42,984 bases of DNA from Candidatus Gastranaerophilales bacterium. Its GTDB lineage: Bacteria > Cyanobacteriota > Vampirovibrionia > Gastranaerophilales > Gastranaerophilaceae. The first letter of the stretch is position 1; each line of letters opens with the position of its first letter. Shown here piece after piece: positions 16,175 through 23,836 of the stretch. The stretch spans positions 1-42,984 of the forward strand of contig CALUYN010000015.1 of NCBI GenBank assembly GCA_944325025.1, in the 5' to 3' direction. The notes beneath the pieces are model-generated. The model was not told the DNA's origin. It worked only from the letters and a program-made list of their open reading frames with translations, and searched no databases. Position numbers and translations under genes: made by a program.

Positions 16175-16534
16175 CTAAATCAGAAAATTGCCCGCTATAT
16201 CCTGGATTACGCCTGCTATGTGGTATGCATTTGAATATTTTTTTGATTTTGCTCTGAATAAAAACAGAACAATATAAATTGCTATTAATATAAGCAATTT
16301 GTTAAAAATTTGTTTTCTTTTATGACTTATAAAATTAATCAATTTGTCAAAATTCAATCTGAATGTAGTTGCAAGGCATCTTGCATACTGAAGGCAGACT
16401 TCTGCCAGAGGATTAAATGCCTCTACGCAGCTATTCAGCTCTAGCACTTTATTATCAATCTTTGTTATGTAATTGATAACAGTTACTGCTATGATTAATT
16501 CTGCTATAAAAATTATTGCAATAAATAAATACAT
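16175..16534 (-). CDS. Small membrane protein of unknown function
   Basis: I do not recognise this 119-residue protein. It has an N-terminal transmembrane segment (about 1-22), a central region with two cysteines (ELNSCVEAF, EVCLQYARC), and a second hydrophobic segment (about 81-95) followed by a basic patch. A TATAAT on the minus strand at 16556-16561 lies 21 nt before the ATG. It is divergent from the MurT-like gene and lies close to the YtxH run, which it may precede in a transcript. Confidence 0.6.
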   Translation of the reverse strand: MYLFIAIIFIAELIIAVTVINYITKIDNKVLELNSCVEAFNPLAEVCLQYARCLATTFRLNFDKLINFISHKRKQIFNKLLILIAIYIVLFLFRAKSKKYSNAYHIAGVIQDIAGNFLI

Positions 16535-16616
16535 TTCTCTTATTCTTACTTTTGTATTATATTATTTAAGGATAGAATAATTGAGAAAAAATTAGAATAC
16601 GTCTAAAGGACTATTT

Positions 16617-17942
16617 ATGATAAATAAACTTAAATTTTACCTGTCGCTTATAACAGCAAGATGTGTATATACGGGGATAAAATTACTGAACAGATCGTCC
16701 GGAACCTCGTTTGTCGGTATGGTTGTTCTTAAAATATGCCCTGATTTTTTAACACATTGCTCAAAGTATATAAAAAAACGGATTGTCACAATAACAGGTA
16801 CAAACGGAAAATCAACCACATCCGGACTTATTGCACATATTCTTGAAACAGCACACCAAAATGTTATACACAATCTCAAAGGCGCAAATATGCTAACAGG
16901 TGTTGCCAATGTTTTTGCATTGTCCGTGAGTCCTCTTAAAAGATTTGATTACGCAGTAATTGAATCTGATGAAGCATATCTTTCAAAATTATACGACTTT
17001 ATGAAATCTGATTATCTTGTTGTAACAAACCTTTTCCGCGATCAGCTAGACAGATACGGAGAATTAAATACTACAGCCGGTTTTATAAAAAACGCAATTG
17101 ACAAAAATCCTGATTTAAAACTGGTTTTGAATGCTGATGACCCGATTGTAGCAACATTTAACAGAACAAAATACACTGTTTATTACGGATTTGAAAACGT
17201 TGAATATAGATGTAATTATGAACACAATTCAAAAGCACCGTCAGAAGTATTTAATTGTAATTGCGGGGAAGAGCTGAAATATTCAAAACAGTTCTTTGCT
17301 CAGCAAGGGCACTATTATTGTCCGAAATGCGGCTACAAACGCCCGCAATGTACGTATCCTGCAAACGTAATCGTTTATGATGATTATTCAATCATCAATG
17401 TTCAAAATAGGGGAATTTCTTTTGAATTTAAAATAGGACTTTCAGGATTATACAATGCCTACAACGCCCTTGCTGCAATCTCATTCGGCTTTGAATGCGG
17501 CCTTAATCAGGCAGAAATTCAAAAAGCTTTGGATACTTACCACGCAATATTCGGCAGAACAGAAAAACGCATAATTAACGGAAATCCGGCAGTAATTCAG
17601 CTTATCAAAAATCCGACGGGTGCAAGCGAAGTTTTAAAAACCGTAGACTTACAATCAAATATTGTAATTGCAATTAATGATAATTATGCGGACGGACGCG
17701 ACATTTCATGGCTATGGGACAGCGATTTTGAGCAGCTTAAAAACGCCCAAAAACTTGTAATCACATCAGGGACACGTGCAAACGATATGGCAACAAGACT
17801 AAAGTATGCAGGAATTCCTCAGGAAAAAATTATTGTTGAACCTAATATAAAAAAGGCAATAGAAAAAGCGACAATGGAAGGTAAAACAACTATTTTGCCT
17901 TCATATACAGCACTTTTAAAACTGACTAAAGAAATACGATAA
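16617..17942 (+). CDS. murT: MurT-like Mur ligase (lipid II amidation)
   Basis: A 441-residue Mur ligase family protein with the DUF1727 C-terminal domain. MurT works with the glutaminase GatD to amidate the D-glutamate of lipid II. It has the ATP loop TGTNGKSTTSG (60-70), a four-Cys zinc insert (Cys214, Cys216, Cys235, Cys238) and the DGRDISWLWD motif that marks MurT. The first zinc pair is C-x-C rather than the usual C-x-x-C. No gatD lies on either side, so the partner must be elsewhere or the role differs. AAAGGA precedes the ATG by 6 nt. Confidence 0.85.
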   Translation: MINKLKFYLSLITARCVYTGIKLLNRSSGTSFVGMVVLKICPDFLTHCSKYIKKRIVTITGTNGKSTTSGLIAHILETAHQNVIHNLKGANMLTGVANVFALSVSPLKRFDYAVIESDEAYLSKLYDFMKSDYLVVTNLFRDQLDRYGELNTTAGFIKNAIDKNPDLKLVLNADDPIVATFNRTKYTVYYGFENVEYRCNYEHNSKAPSEVFNCNCGEELKYSKQFFAQQGHYYCPKCGYKRPQCTYPANVIVYDDYSIINVQNRGISFEFKIGLSGLYNAYNALAAISFGFECGLNQAEIQKALDTYHAIFGRTEKRIINGNPAVIQLIKNPTGASEVLKTVDLQSNIVIAINDNYADGRDISWLWDSDFEQLKNAQKLVITSGTRANDMATRLKYAGIPQEKIIVEPNIKKAIEKATMEGKTTILPSYTALLKLTKEIR

Positions 17943-17948
17943 AACGTC

Positions 17949-17969
17949 ATTCTGAACTTGTTTCAGAAT
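17949..17969. repeat. REP-like palindrome between murT and pdxJ
   Basis: ATTCTGAA and TTCAGAAT pair around CTTGT, preceded by CGTC. It belongs to the same palindrome family as the copies at 1912, 13735 and 24032. The arms carry paired substitutions relative to those copies. Confidence 0.65.
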
Positions 17970-18000
17970 ATCAATGTAAAATACAAGAAAAGAGGTAAAG

Positions 18001-18711
18001 ATGTTATTAGGTGTAAATATAGATCATATAGCAACATTAAGAAACGCCAGAGGCGGAGTAGAACCATCCGTTGAAAAAGCTGCGGAAATTGCTGAAGAAA
18101 ACGGTGCTTCATCAATTACAACACACTTAAGAGAAGACAGACGGCATATTAAAGATGAAGATGTTTATTCACTTATTAATAAGCTTAAAACACGCTTGAA
18201 CCTTGAAATGGCTATGGCAGATGATATCCAAAAAATTGCCCTTGATATCAAGCCGTATTCTATCTGTCTTGTTCCTGAAAAACGTCAGGAAATTACAACT
18301 GAAGGCGGGCTTGACGTAGCAGGTCAGGTTGAAAAAGTCACAGAGTTTATAAAACCTCTCCTTGATGCAGGAATAATAGTAAGCCTTTTTATTGATCCTG
18401 ATGAAGAACAGGTTAAAGCCTCTGCCAAAACAGGCGCGCAATTTATTGAAATGCATACGGGAACATACTCTGAATGTTTCGGCTACCCTGAAGAAGAACA
18501 GGAATTTCAAAAACTAAAAAAATCAGCAGAACTTGCGCAAAGTTTAGGATTAAAAGTTAACGCAGGACACGGATTAAATTATGAAAACGTCCACAGAATG
18601 CACGAAATTGAAGGGCTTCACGAACTAAACATCGGACACAGCATAATTTCACGTGCAGTATTCACAGGGCTTGCGGAAGCTGTTGCTAAAATGAATTCTC
18701 TTATAAAATAA
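18001..18711 (+). CDS. pdxJ: Pyridoxine 5'-phosphate synthase
   Basis: PdxJ condenses deoxyxylulose 5-phosphate with aminoacetone 3-phosphate in the DXP-dependent vitamin B6 pathway. The 236-residue TIM-barrel enzyme shows GVNIDHIATLRNARG at the N-terminus, THLREDRRHI, LEMA, LVPEKRQEITTEGGLDV, IEMHTGTYS, VNAGHGLNYENV and LNIGHSIISRA, all family landmarks. The length is normal. AGAGG lies 6 nt before the ATG. This pathway occurs in proteobacteria, cyanobacteria and Bacteroidetes but not in typical Firmicutes, which helps place the organism. Confidence 0.96.
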   Translation: MLLGVNIDHIATLRNARGGVEPSVEKAAEIAEENGASSITTHLREDRRHIKDEDVYSLINKLKTRLNLEMAMADDIQKIALDIKPYSICLVPEKRQEITTEGGLDVAGQVEKVTEFIKPLLDAGIIVSLFIDPDEEQVKASAKTGAQFIEMHTGTYSECFGYPEEEQEFQKLKKSAELAQSLGLKVNAGHGLNYENVHRMHEIEGLHELNIGHSIISRAVFTGLAEAVAKMNSLIK

Positions 18712-19036
18712 TTACCTCCCTTGCAAAGGGATGTGCACAGCGCAAACAGTGGTACTATTAAATTGAGAATTAAATATTACTTTACCTCCCTTGTAAAGCG
18801 AGGAGAACCGCGCAAGCGGTGGTATACTATAAAATTAAAAATTAAATATACTTTACCTCCCTTGTAAAGGGAGGAGAACCGCGCAAGCGGTGGTATACTA
18901 TAAAATTAAAAATTAAATATACTTTACCTCCCTTGTAAAGGGAGGGGGACCGCACAAGCGGTGGTATACTATAAAATTAAAAATTAAATATACTTTACCT
19001 CCCTTGTAAAGGGAGGGGTACCGCACAAGCGGTGGA
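18712..19036 (+). repeat. Five tandem copies of a 71-bp two-hairpin unit
   Basis: Units begin at 18712, 18782, 18853, 18924 and 18995 (70, then 71 bp apart); the last is partial. Each carries hairpin 1 (CCTCCCTT and AAGGGAGG around 3 nt), hairpin 2 (ACCGC and GCGGT closing a GCAA-type tetraloop) and an AT-rich linker containing GGTATACTATAA. The first copy is the most decayed. Copies 2-5 differ by only a few bases, several of them in the loops. There is no spacer diversity, so this is not a CRISPR. The end of the last unit runs into the ribosome-binding site of the gene at 19044. Confidence 0.9.
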
Positions 19037-19043
19037 GGGATTT

Positions 19044-19358
19044 ATGAAAACAGAAAAAGAAATAGCCGAAGAAATGGCACAGGTAGTCGAGCAAATGCGA
19101 CTTGACGACATAGAGGACAACCCTGATATTATAGATGAATATTTTGACTGCGATTGCTGCGGACAAAATAAATGTCTTGCCGGCTCTATTGAATATGACG
19201 GATACAGACTTTGTAACGACTGTGTTCTTTTGGCCGAAACAGGGTTTGCTCTTAATAAAATAAAATCTGTTTCGGAACTTATTGAAGCTATAGAAGATAA
19301 ACATCTTGAAGAACTTGCAAAATTTGTACGTGAAGAAGAGAAACGCGAGAATAATTAA
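19044..19358 (+). CDS. Small zinc-ribbon-like protein of unknown function
   Basis: A 104-residue acidic protein. The centre holds a cysteine cluster, CDCCGQNKC followed by LCNDC about 15 residues later, which looks like a zinc ribbon. The flanks are Glu/Lys-rich helices (MKTEKEIAEEMAQVVEQM and ELIEAIEDKHLEELAKFV). No known family is recognised. The ATG at 19044 has GGAGGGA 3-5 nt upstream, and that sequence comes from the end of the last 71-bp repeat. A GTG at 19032 is an alternative but lies in the repeat. It is probably monocistronic. Confidence 0.7.
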   Translation: MKTEKEIAEEMAQVVEQMRLDDIEDNPDIIDEYFDCDCCGQNKCLAGSIEYDGYRLCNDCVLLAETGFALNKIKSVSELIEAIEDKHLEELAKFVREEEKRENN

Positions 19359-19401
19359 GCAGCCGTTTTAGCTAATTCCAAAGAGTGCACAAAAATTTTA
19401 A

Positions 19402-19469
19402 CTAATTCTCAAGAATTAGAAACATTTCTTTACATATAGTTATAAAGAATTAGTTTTGTGGTATATAAT
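19402..19469 (+). promoter_or_regulatory. Promoter-like region with repeated AGAATTAG half-sites
   Basis: CTAATTCT and AGAATTAG form a perfect palindrome with a 2-nt centre (19402-19419). A third AGAATTAG lies at 19446-19453, just upstream of TATAAT at 19464-19469. An ACATTTCTTTACA motif sits at 19422-19434. No gene start follows, only the terminator at 19526. The layout looks like an operator over a promoter for a short RNA. Confidence 0.4.
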
Positions 19470-19475
19470 ATATAT

Positions 19476-19560
19476 ACGGAAGATATAGGGAGCGAAACTA
19501 ACAATACATATATAATTCATAAGCGTGACGGGTTTGAATCGCAACCCCGTCATTTTTCTT
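19476..19560 (+). ncRNA. Candidate small RNA of about 85 nt
   Basis: The stretch lies between a TATAAT (19464-19469) and a hairpin with a T-run (19526-19560). It contains no usable open frame. This promoter-terminator spacing is what a small regulatory RNA would show; I recognise no known RNA family. Confidence 0.28.
19526..19560 (+). terminator. Rho-independent terminator
   Basis: TGACGGG and CCCGTCA pair across a 13-nt loop, followed by TTTTTCTT. Confidence 0.6.
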
Positions 19561-19567
19561 TATGACG

Positions 19568-19913
19568 TAAAATATGTTATTGGAAGTGAAACAATCTACT
19601 AAAGATACCTTGTTGGTACTTTCTTGTCGGTACAAGAAAGTACCACAAAGAAGCTCTCGACCTACATTTCGCTCATTAATTAATTGTAACGCTCAACCAA
19701 AAACGAGTGAACTCGCTTTATCTCCGTCATTCCGAACTTGTTTCGGAATCTCATTACCGCTCAAACAGCACTCGTTTTGTTGTTGTTTCGCTAACATTAA
19801 TTATTCGCTCCATTAACGGTCGAATTTATTTAGTTTAGCTAGCGACACGCTGCCGAAACGAACTTAACATCCTAACATCTTATCGACTTAGCGTCTTCCA
19901 ATAACATATTTTA
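19568..19913. mobile_element. Candidate MITE, 346 bp with 19-bp terminal inverted repeats
   Basis: TAAAATATGTTATTGGAAG at 19568-19586 and its exact reverse complement at 19895-19913 bound a stretch with no convincing gene. Both ends carry TA, which fits TA-target insertion as in Tc1/mariner-IS630 elements. Inside are a 13-bp perfect hairpin at 19615-19644 (GGTACTTTCTTGT with its complement around CGGT) and a REP-like palindrome at about 19722-19745. Its right end is 15 bp from the rex start. The open frame inside (about 80 codons) has no ribosome-binding site or recognisable motif and is not called. Confidence 0.6.
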
Positions 19914-19916
19914 TGC

Positions 19917-19922
19917 TATAAT
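19917..19922 (+). promoter_or_regulatory. -10 box of rex, 6 nt before the start codon
   Basis: A perfect TATAAT sits between the right end of the inverted-repeat element and the rex ATG at 19929. There is no Shine-Dalgarno sequence. A leaderless transcript is the simplest reading. Any -35 box would lie within the element's terminal repeat or just inside it, and none is convincing. Confidence 0.5.
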
Positions 19923-19928
19923 CATATT

Positions 19929-20543
19929 ATGAATAACAAAATTTCAGAAAAAGTAATAAACAGACTTACCCTTTACCATTGTATACTATCTGATTATATT
20001 AGCAAAAATATCGAAGTTATTTCGAGCAAACAAATCGCGCAGTTGTTGCATATTGACGATTCTCAGGTAAGAAAAGATATTAATATGCTGAATAACTCGG
20101 GTAAAAGCAGGGTTGGATATATTGTAAAAGAGCTCAAAAGCTCTATTGAAAAGACTTTAGGCTTTAAAAAGACTAAAAAAGCATTTATTATAGGTGCGGG
20201 GAATTTAGGCTCGGCAATTGCAAATTACGGGAACTTTACAGATTACGGTTTGAATATCCTTGCGCTGTTTGATAACGATCCTAAAAAAATCGGTAAAGTT
20301 GTTAATAACATGAAAATACAGGAAGTATCACAGCTTCCGCTAGCAGCAAAGGATGAAGATGTTGATATCGCAATATTAACAGTTCCCGGGAAATTTGCGC
20401 AGAGCACGGCAGATTTTCTTGTAAATGCAAATATCAAATATATCTGGAATTTTACCCCTGTAGTTCTTTGTGTACCTGATGACGTTCAGGTTTGGAACGA
20501 AAACTTAATGGGAAACTTTTTGCAGTTCACTTACAATATTTAA
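19929..20543 (+). CDS. rex: Redox-sensing transcriptional repressor Rex
   Basis: Rex senses the NADH/NAD ratio and represses fermentation and respiration genes when NADH is low. The 204-residue protein has an N-terminal winged helix (about 8-75, with SSKQIAQLLHIDDSQVRKDI as the recognition part) and a Rossmann domain starting at IIGAGNLGSAIANY (87-100). It ends in WNFTPVVLCVPDDVQVWNEN, as in the family. The length is slightly short but complete. No palindromic Rex site is obvious in front of it. Its 3' end overlaps convergent coaX by 39 bp. An inserted element occupies its upstream region. Confidence 0.93.
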   Translation: MNNKISEKVINRLTLYHCILSDYISKNIEVISSKQIAQLLHIDDSQVRKDINMLNNSGKSRVGYIVKELKSSIEKTLGFKKTKKAFIIGAGNLGSAIANYGNFTDYGLNILALFDNDPKKIGKVVNNMKIQEVSQLPLAAKDEDVDIAILTVPGKFAQSTADFLVNANIKYIWNFTPVVLCVPDDVQVWNENLMGNFLQFTYNI

Positions 20544-21293
20544 TCTGTTAATCTGATATAAATGCCTTAAACCTTCAAGCGTCAATGTCGGGTTAATAAA
20601 GTCAAACGGGCGTTTAAGATAATTGGCGATTAATCCTGAATAACCGCCGGTTGCAACGACAACAGCTTTTTCTCCTAGTTCCTTTTCACACTGTTCAACA
20701 AGACCGTCTATCATTGAGGCTGTTCCTCGCAATACTCCCGAAAGAATTGCATCTGATGTGTTATGGCCGATTGCTGCATTTGAGAGGGCAACTTCAATTC
20801 TTGGCAGCTTTGAGGTAAATTTGTTTAAAGATTTTAATTGAAGATTTACCCCGGGCGCAATAATACCCCCGATAAATTCGCCTTTTCCGTTAACAATATC
20901 AAAGGTTGTTGCAGTACCGAAATCTACAACGATAACCGGATGGTTATATAAAACATAAGCGCCGGCGGCGTTTGCAATTCTATCTGCGCCTGCTTCTTTT
21001 GGGTTGTCGAGCGAGATTTTTACACCTGTATTAATCTCTGTTGATAATATAATTGCATTGAGTTTAAAAGTGTTATCAACAGCGGTTTTGAATTTGTTTG
21101 TCAATTCTTCAACAACTGATGAAATAATAGCACCTTCTATTTTGAAATCCTTGCAAAGAGATTTTAAAAGCACTTCGTATTCTTCCAAAGGCAAGTCTTT
21201 GTCAGACGCAAGCCTGTATTCTTCAACAAGTGCATCCTCGTCAAAAATCCCTAAAGTAATACTTGTATTCCCTATATCTGCGGCTAATAACAT
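20505..21293 (-). CDS. coaX: Type III pantothenate kinase
   Basis: CoaX phosphorylates pantothenate, the first step of coenzyme A synthesis, and is not feedback-inhibited by CoA. The 262-residue enzyme has the acetate kinase-like ATP fold: the phosphate loop ADIGNTSITLGIFD (about 5-18), PKEAGADRIANAAGAY with the catalytic Asp, VVDFGTATTFDIV and GGIIAPGVNLQ. The start lies next to a hairpin whose loop carries AGAGGA. The 3' end overlaps rex by 39 bp, so strong transcription of one could interfere with the other. Confidence 0.95.
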   Translation of the reverse strand: MLLAADIGNTSITLGIFDEDALVEEYRLASDKDLPLEEYEVLLKSLCKDFKIEGAIISSVVEELTNKFKTAVDNTFKLNAIILSTEINTGVKISLDNPKEAGADRIANAAGAYVLYNHPVIVVDFGTATTFDIVNGKGEFIGGIIAPGVNLQLKSLNKFTSKLPRIEVALSNAAIGHNTSDAILSGVLRGTASMIDGLVEQCEKELGEKAVVVATGGYSGLIANYLKRPFDFINPTLTLEGLRHLYQINRLNIVSELQKVSH

Positions 21294-21295
21294 AA

Positions 21296-21323
21296 AAACT
21301 AGTCCTCTTTCGAAGACTAGTTT
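21296..21323 (-). terminator. Hairpin at the coaX start
   Basis: AAACTAGTC and GACTAGTTT form a perfect 9-bp stem with a 10-nt loop. On the minus strand it follows the small gene at 21351-21548 and is followed by TT then ATG, so it looks like a weak terminator. Its loop also carries AGAGGA, the likely coaX ribosome-binding site. A dual role as attenuator or translational switch is possible. Confidence 0.45.
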
Positions 21324-21350
21324 ATATCAAAAGTAATAAACATTCAAGCA

Positions 21351-21548
21351 TTATACGCTTTCTGTTTGATTAGCCGCCGGTCCAAAGCCCATTATATTAC
21401 TTGAAGGCGGTGAAACATAACCACCCGGAGTATTGAAAGCAATAGTAAATTTTGGTTTCTTTTCTTCATCATTGTTAGCTAAAAAAGCACCTTGTGTGTT
21501 AGCTTCGCTTTTACCAGCTCTAATTGGTCCAATACTATAATCACTCAT
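21351..21548 (-). CDS. Small protein of unknown function, 65 residues
   Basis: A short soluble protein rich in Gly, Asn, Pro and Ser (IAFNTPGGYVSPPSSN), with no signal peptide or membrane segment. It is called a gene because AAGGAG sits 8 nt before its ATG, an AT-rich promoter-like stretch lies upstream, and a hairpin closes it before coaX. No family is recognised. It may be unstructured. Confidence 0.55.
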   Translation of the reverse strand: MSDYSIGPIRAGKSEANTQGAFLANNDEEKKPKFTIAFNTPGGYVSPPSSNIMGFGPAANQTESV

Positions 21549-21705
21549 AGTTATATCTCCTTAATATTTTATACTCATATCTCTTATATATATATTAAGG
21601 ATATAATTTCCATAAAATTGTCAGTTTTTTAGAAAATATTTACAAAACTTTACAATAAATATTATTTTTATTCTATACGAAAGTAATACACACTACTTGC
21701 TTTGT

Positions 21706-22125
21706 CCCCTCTCCTTTACAAGGAGAGGGTTAGGGTGAGGTTTCTTTTTCCCTCCTCGAACGGGGAGGGCAGTGGTGGGGTGAGAAGAATGCAGTAATGA
21801 ATGTGGGAACGCTTTGCTTATCCCACCCTACTATTCTTGCTTTGTCCCCTCCCTTGAGGGGAGGGGAAGTAAAGGGGTGGGTGAGCTCAGAAGAACAGAA
21901 GTCCGGAGGGCAGGAAGGCAGGCTATTTACAGTAAATTGCCTACCCTCATATCTTCTTATCTTCTAATAAAACCCTCTCCCTTAATCCCTCTCCCGAGAG
22001 AGGGAAAAGCTTTATGATAATAGCTTCGCCTCTTTGCCTCTTAGCATCTGTGCATCTAATCAAACCCTCACCCGCAGTTGTAAGTTCTCTTTACACAACT
22101 GCTCCCTCTCCCAGAGGGTGAGGGG
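21706..22125. repeat. Block of dispersed GC-rich hairpin repeats
   Basis: The gap between the small gene at 21548 and sdaAA holds no convincing gene. It contains at least five hairpins: CCCTCTCCTT/AAGGAGAGGG at 21707-21729, CCCTCC/GGGAGGG near 21752, CCCCTCCC/GGGGAGGGG near 21846, CCCTCTC/GAGAGGG near 21990, and a nested one at about 22066-22120. In the last, CCCTCACCC pairs with GGGTGAGGG and an inner GCAGTTGT arm pairs with ACAACTGC. The phrase CTTGCTTTGTCCCCT occurs twice (about 21696 and 21836). Short open frames here are repeat artefacts. Confidence 0.7.
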
Positions 22126-22150
22126 AAACGTAGGCGTTTCATCCGACACG

Positions 22151-23029
22151 CTATTTTAAAATATTTTTAGCAAGCGCAAGAGCTGTTTTTGTTGTTGCAA
22201 GTCCGCCTTCTGAGCTTTCTTTTAACAAAGGCGACATCAATTGTCCTGTCTGCTCCATTGCATCTACAATTTCATCTGCCGGAATTTTCGACATTATATC
22301 AGCCATTGCAAGCTCGCTTGCTGTCACTGCATGAATTGCCAAGAAAGGATTACGTTTTACACAGGGGATTTCAACCAAACCGCATACAGGATCACAGGTA
22401 AGCCCGAGAATATTTTTAAGCGCAAGCGCCGATGCATTAATCACCTGTTTTACGGTGCCGCCGCGCATTTGAGTTAATGCTGCCGCAGCCATTGCTGATG
22501 CTACACCGCATTCTGCCTGACAACCGCCAACAGCACCTGCTAGTGCCATTTTGTTTGAAACAATTCTGCCGACTTCTCCTGCTGTTATAAGCGCGTTTAT
22601 CTCATCATCTTCTCTAATTTTATTTTCTTCTGCATAAGCAATCAAAACCGAGGGCACAATTCCGCATGAACCGGCCGTTGGACAGGCAGCAATAGTTCCC
22701 ATTCTGAGATTTTGTTCGCTTGTTGCAAGAGCGTATATCATAATTTTTTCTGCAAGCGAACCTAGCAAGGAAGGCGTTTTTGCATAACGTTTTTGAAGTT
22801 TATCGCAGTCATCACCGCTCATGCCGCTCGGAGAAAGCTCTACAGACTTCAGCCCTTCTTTTATGGCTTCTTTCATTGCATCAAGGCTCTTTTTAGCCTG
22901 CAATCTCACCTGATATTCAGTATAGTCACCTTTGTCAACTTCGTTTTCAAGCGCTATTTCAAAAATCTTTTTACCCTGTTCTTTACAGGCGTAATATAAC
23001 TGTCTGAATGTTGTTATAGAATATCTCAT
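22151..23029 (-). CDS. sdaAA: L-serine dehydratase, alpha subunit (Fe-S)
   Basis: The alpha chain of the two-subunit, iron-sulfur L-serine ammonia-lyase, which turns serine into pyruvate and ammonia. The 292-residue protein carries the cluster cysteines in GSCGIVPSVL, GLTCDPVCGLVEIPC and the AECGVASAMAAAA region, at the spacing expected for the 4Fe-4S centre. The length is normal for the split form found in anaerobes. It starts 2 bp after the end of the beta-subunit gene, so the two are cotranscribed. Fe-S serine dehydratases are oxygen sensitive, in keeping with an anaerobe. Confidence 0.95.
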   Translation of the reverse strand: MRYSITTFRQLYYACKEQGKKIFEIALENEVDKGDYTEYQVRLQAKKSLDAMKEAIKEGLKSVELSPSGMSGDDCDKLQKRYAKTPSLLGSLAEKIMIYALATSEQNLRMGTIAACPTAGSCGIVPSVLIAYAEENKIREDDEINALITAGEVGRIVSNKMALAGAVGGCQAECGVASAMAAAALTQMRGGTVKQVINASALALKNILGLTCDPVCGLVEIPCVKRNPFLAIHAVTASELAMADIMSKIPADEIVDAMEQTGQLMSPLLKESSEGGLATTKTALALAKNILK

Positions 23030-23031
23030 AA

Positions 23032-23700
23032 TTAACTTTCTAATTTCTTTATGTATCTTACAATATACATATCTTTAAGCTCGCTTATCTCCTTAATACA
23101 ATCTTTCGAAAGCTCGCCGTCCAAACAAATACACATTGATGCGTCTTTGCCTTTACCGCTTCTGTCGCAGTGAAGCGAGGCAATATTAACATTATCCTTT
23201 TGTATAACGCCTGTAACAGCTGAAATTACACCCGGCATATCCTCATACACAAGCAAAAGTGTGTTATATTTCCCGTTAAGTTTAACGGAAAATTTGTTGA
23301 TATTAGTAATCTCTATTTCGCCTGCGCCGACTGAATTTCCTGATATAAGCATATTTAATCCGCCTTCAATCACAAAATCAACAGCATTCGGGTGTCTGTT
23401 AAAATCCTGTAAATATTCAAACTCATAATTAAGTTCCTCAGCTTCAGGAGTATCAAACACGGTTTTTATACGTTTGTCACAAACAGAAAATCCCAAAAAA
23501 CCTGCAAGCAGGCCTTTATCAGTTCCGTGCCCTTTGCCTGTCGAAGCGTAAGAGTTATATAGTTTAAATATTATTTTATCCGGCTTTGCATTATAAATAT
23601 TGCGTGCAAGAAGTCCAAGCCTTACCGCACCTGCCGTATGTGAACTTGAAGGGCCTGCCATTACCGGGGAAATGATATCTATGATTGAAGATTGATACAT
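23032..23700 (-). CDS. sdaAB: L-serine dehydratase, beta subunit
   Basis: The beta chain of the split serine dehydratase. The 222-residue protein has the start motif SIIDIISPVMAGPSSSHTAGAVRLG, the GHGTDKGLLAGFLG segment, and a C-terminal ACT domain (about 145-215; YEDMPGVISAVTGVIQKDNVNI), which in this family responds to serine. It is the first gene of the sdaAB-sdaAA pair. ATG start with AGGTG upstream. Confidence 0.94.
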   Translation of the reverse strand: MYQSSIIDIISPVMAGPSSSHTAGAVRLGLLARNIYNAKPDKIIFKLYNSYASTGKGHGTDKGLLAGFLGFSVCDKRIKTVFDTPEAEELNYEFEYLQDFNRHPNAVDFVIEGGLNMLISGNSVGAGEIEITNINKFSVKLNGKYNTLLLVYEDMPGVISAVTGVIQKDNVNIASLHCDRSGKGKDASMCICLDGELSKDCIKEISELKDMYIVRYIKKLES

Positions 23701-23721
23701 AACTTTTTCACCTGTAATTCA

Positions 23722-23749
23722 ATTATATCATCACATTAAATATTGTAAA
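23722..23749 (-). promoter_or_regulatory. Promoter of the serine dehydratase genes
   Basis: On the minus strand TTTACA (23744-23749) and TATAAT (23722-23727) are 16 bp apart. The sdaAB start is about 22 nt downstream. Confidence 0.65.
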
Positions 23750-23836
23750 TAATTTATAAATTTTTGACAATAAATTCTGATTTTATGTTTTTATATATAT
23801 GTGTGTAATCAAATTTTAGTGTAGCAAAGGAGTAAG

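Noticed and set aside
16298-16314. Rex-type operator (TTGTTAAAAATTTGTT)
   Set aside because: It is not a proper inverted repeat and lies within a coding region.
18712-19036. CRISPR array from the regular 71-bp repeats
   Set aside because: The whole 71-bp unit repeats with no variable spacers, and no cas genes are present.
19574-19816. 80-codon frame inside the inverted-repeat element, as a possible transposase remnant
   Set aside because: No ribosome-binding site or transposase motif; it reads through the hairpin and the REP-like repeat.
21814-22017. 67-codon frame in the hairpin block
   Set aside because: It is composed of the CCCTCTCC-type repeats and has no start signals.
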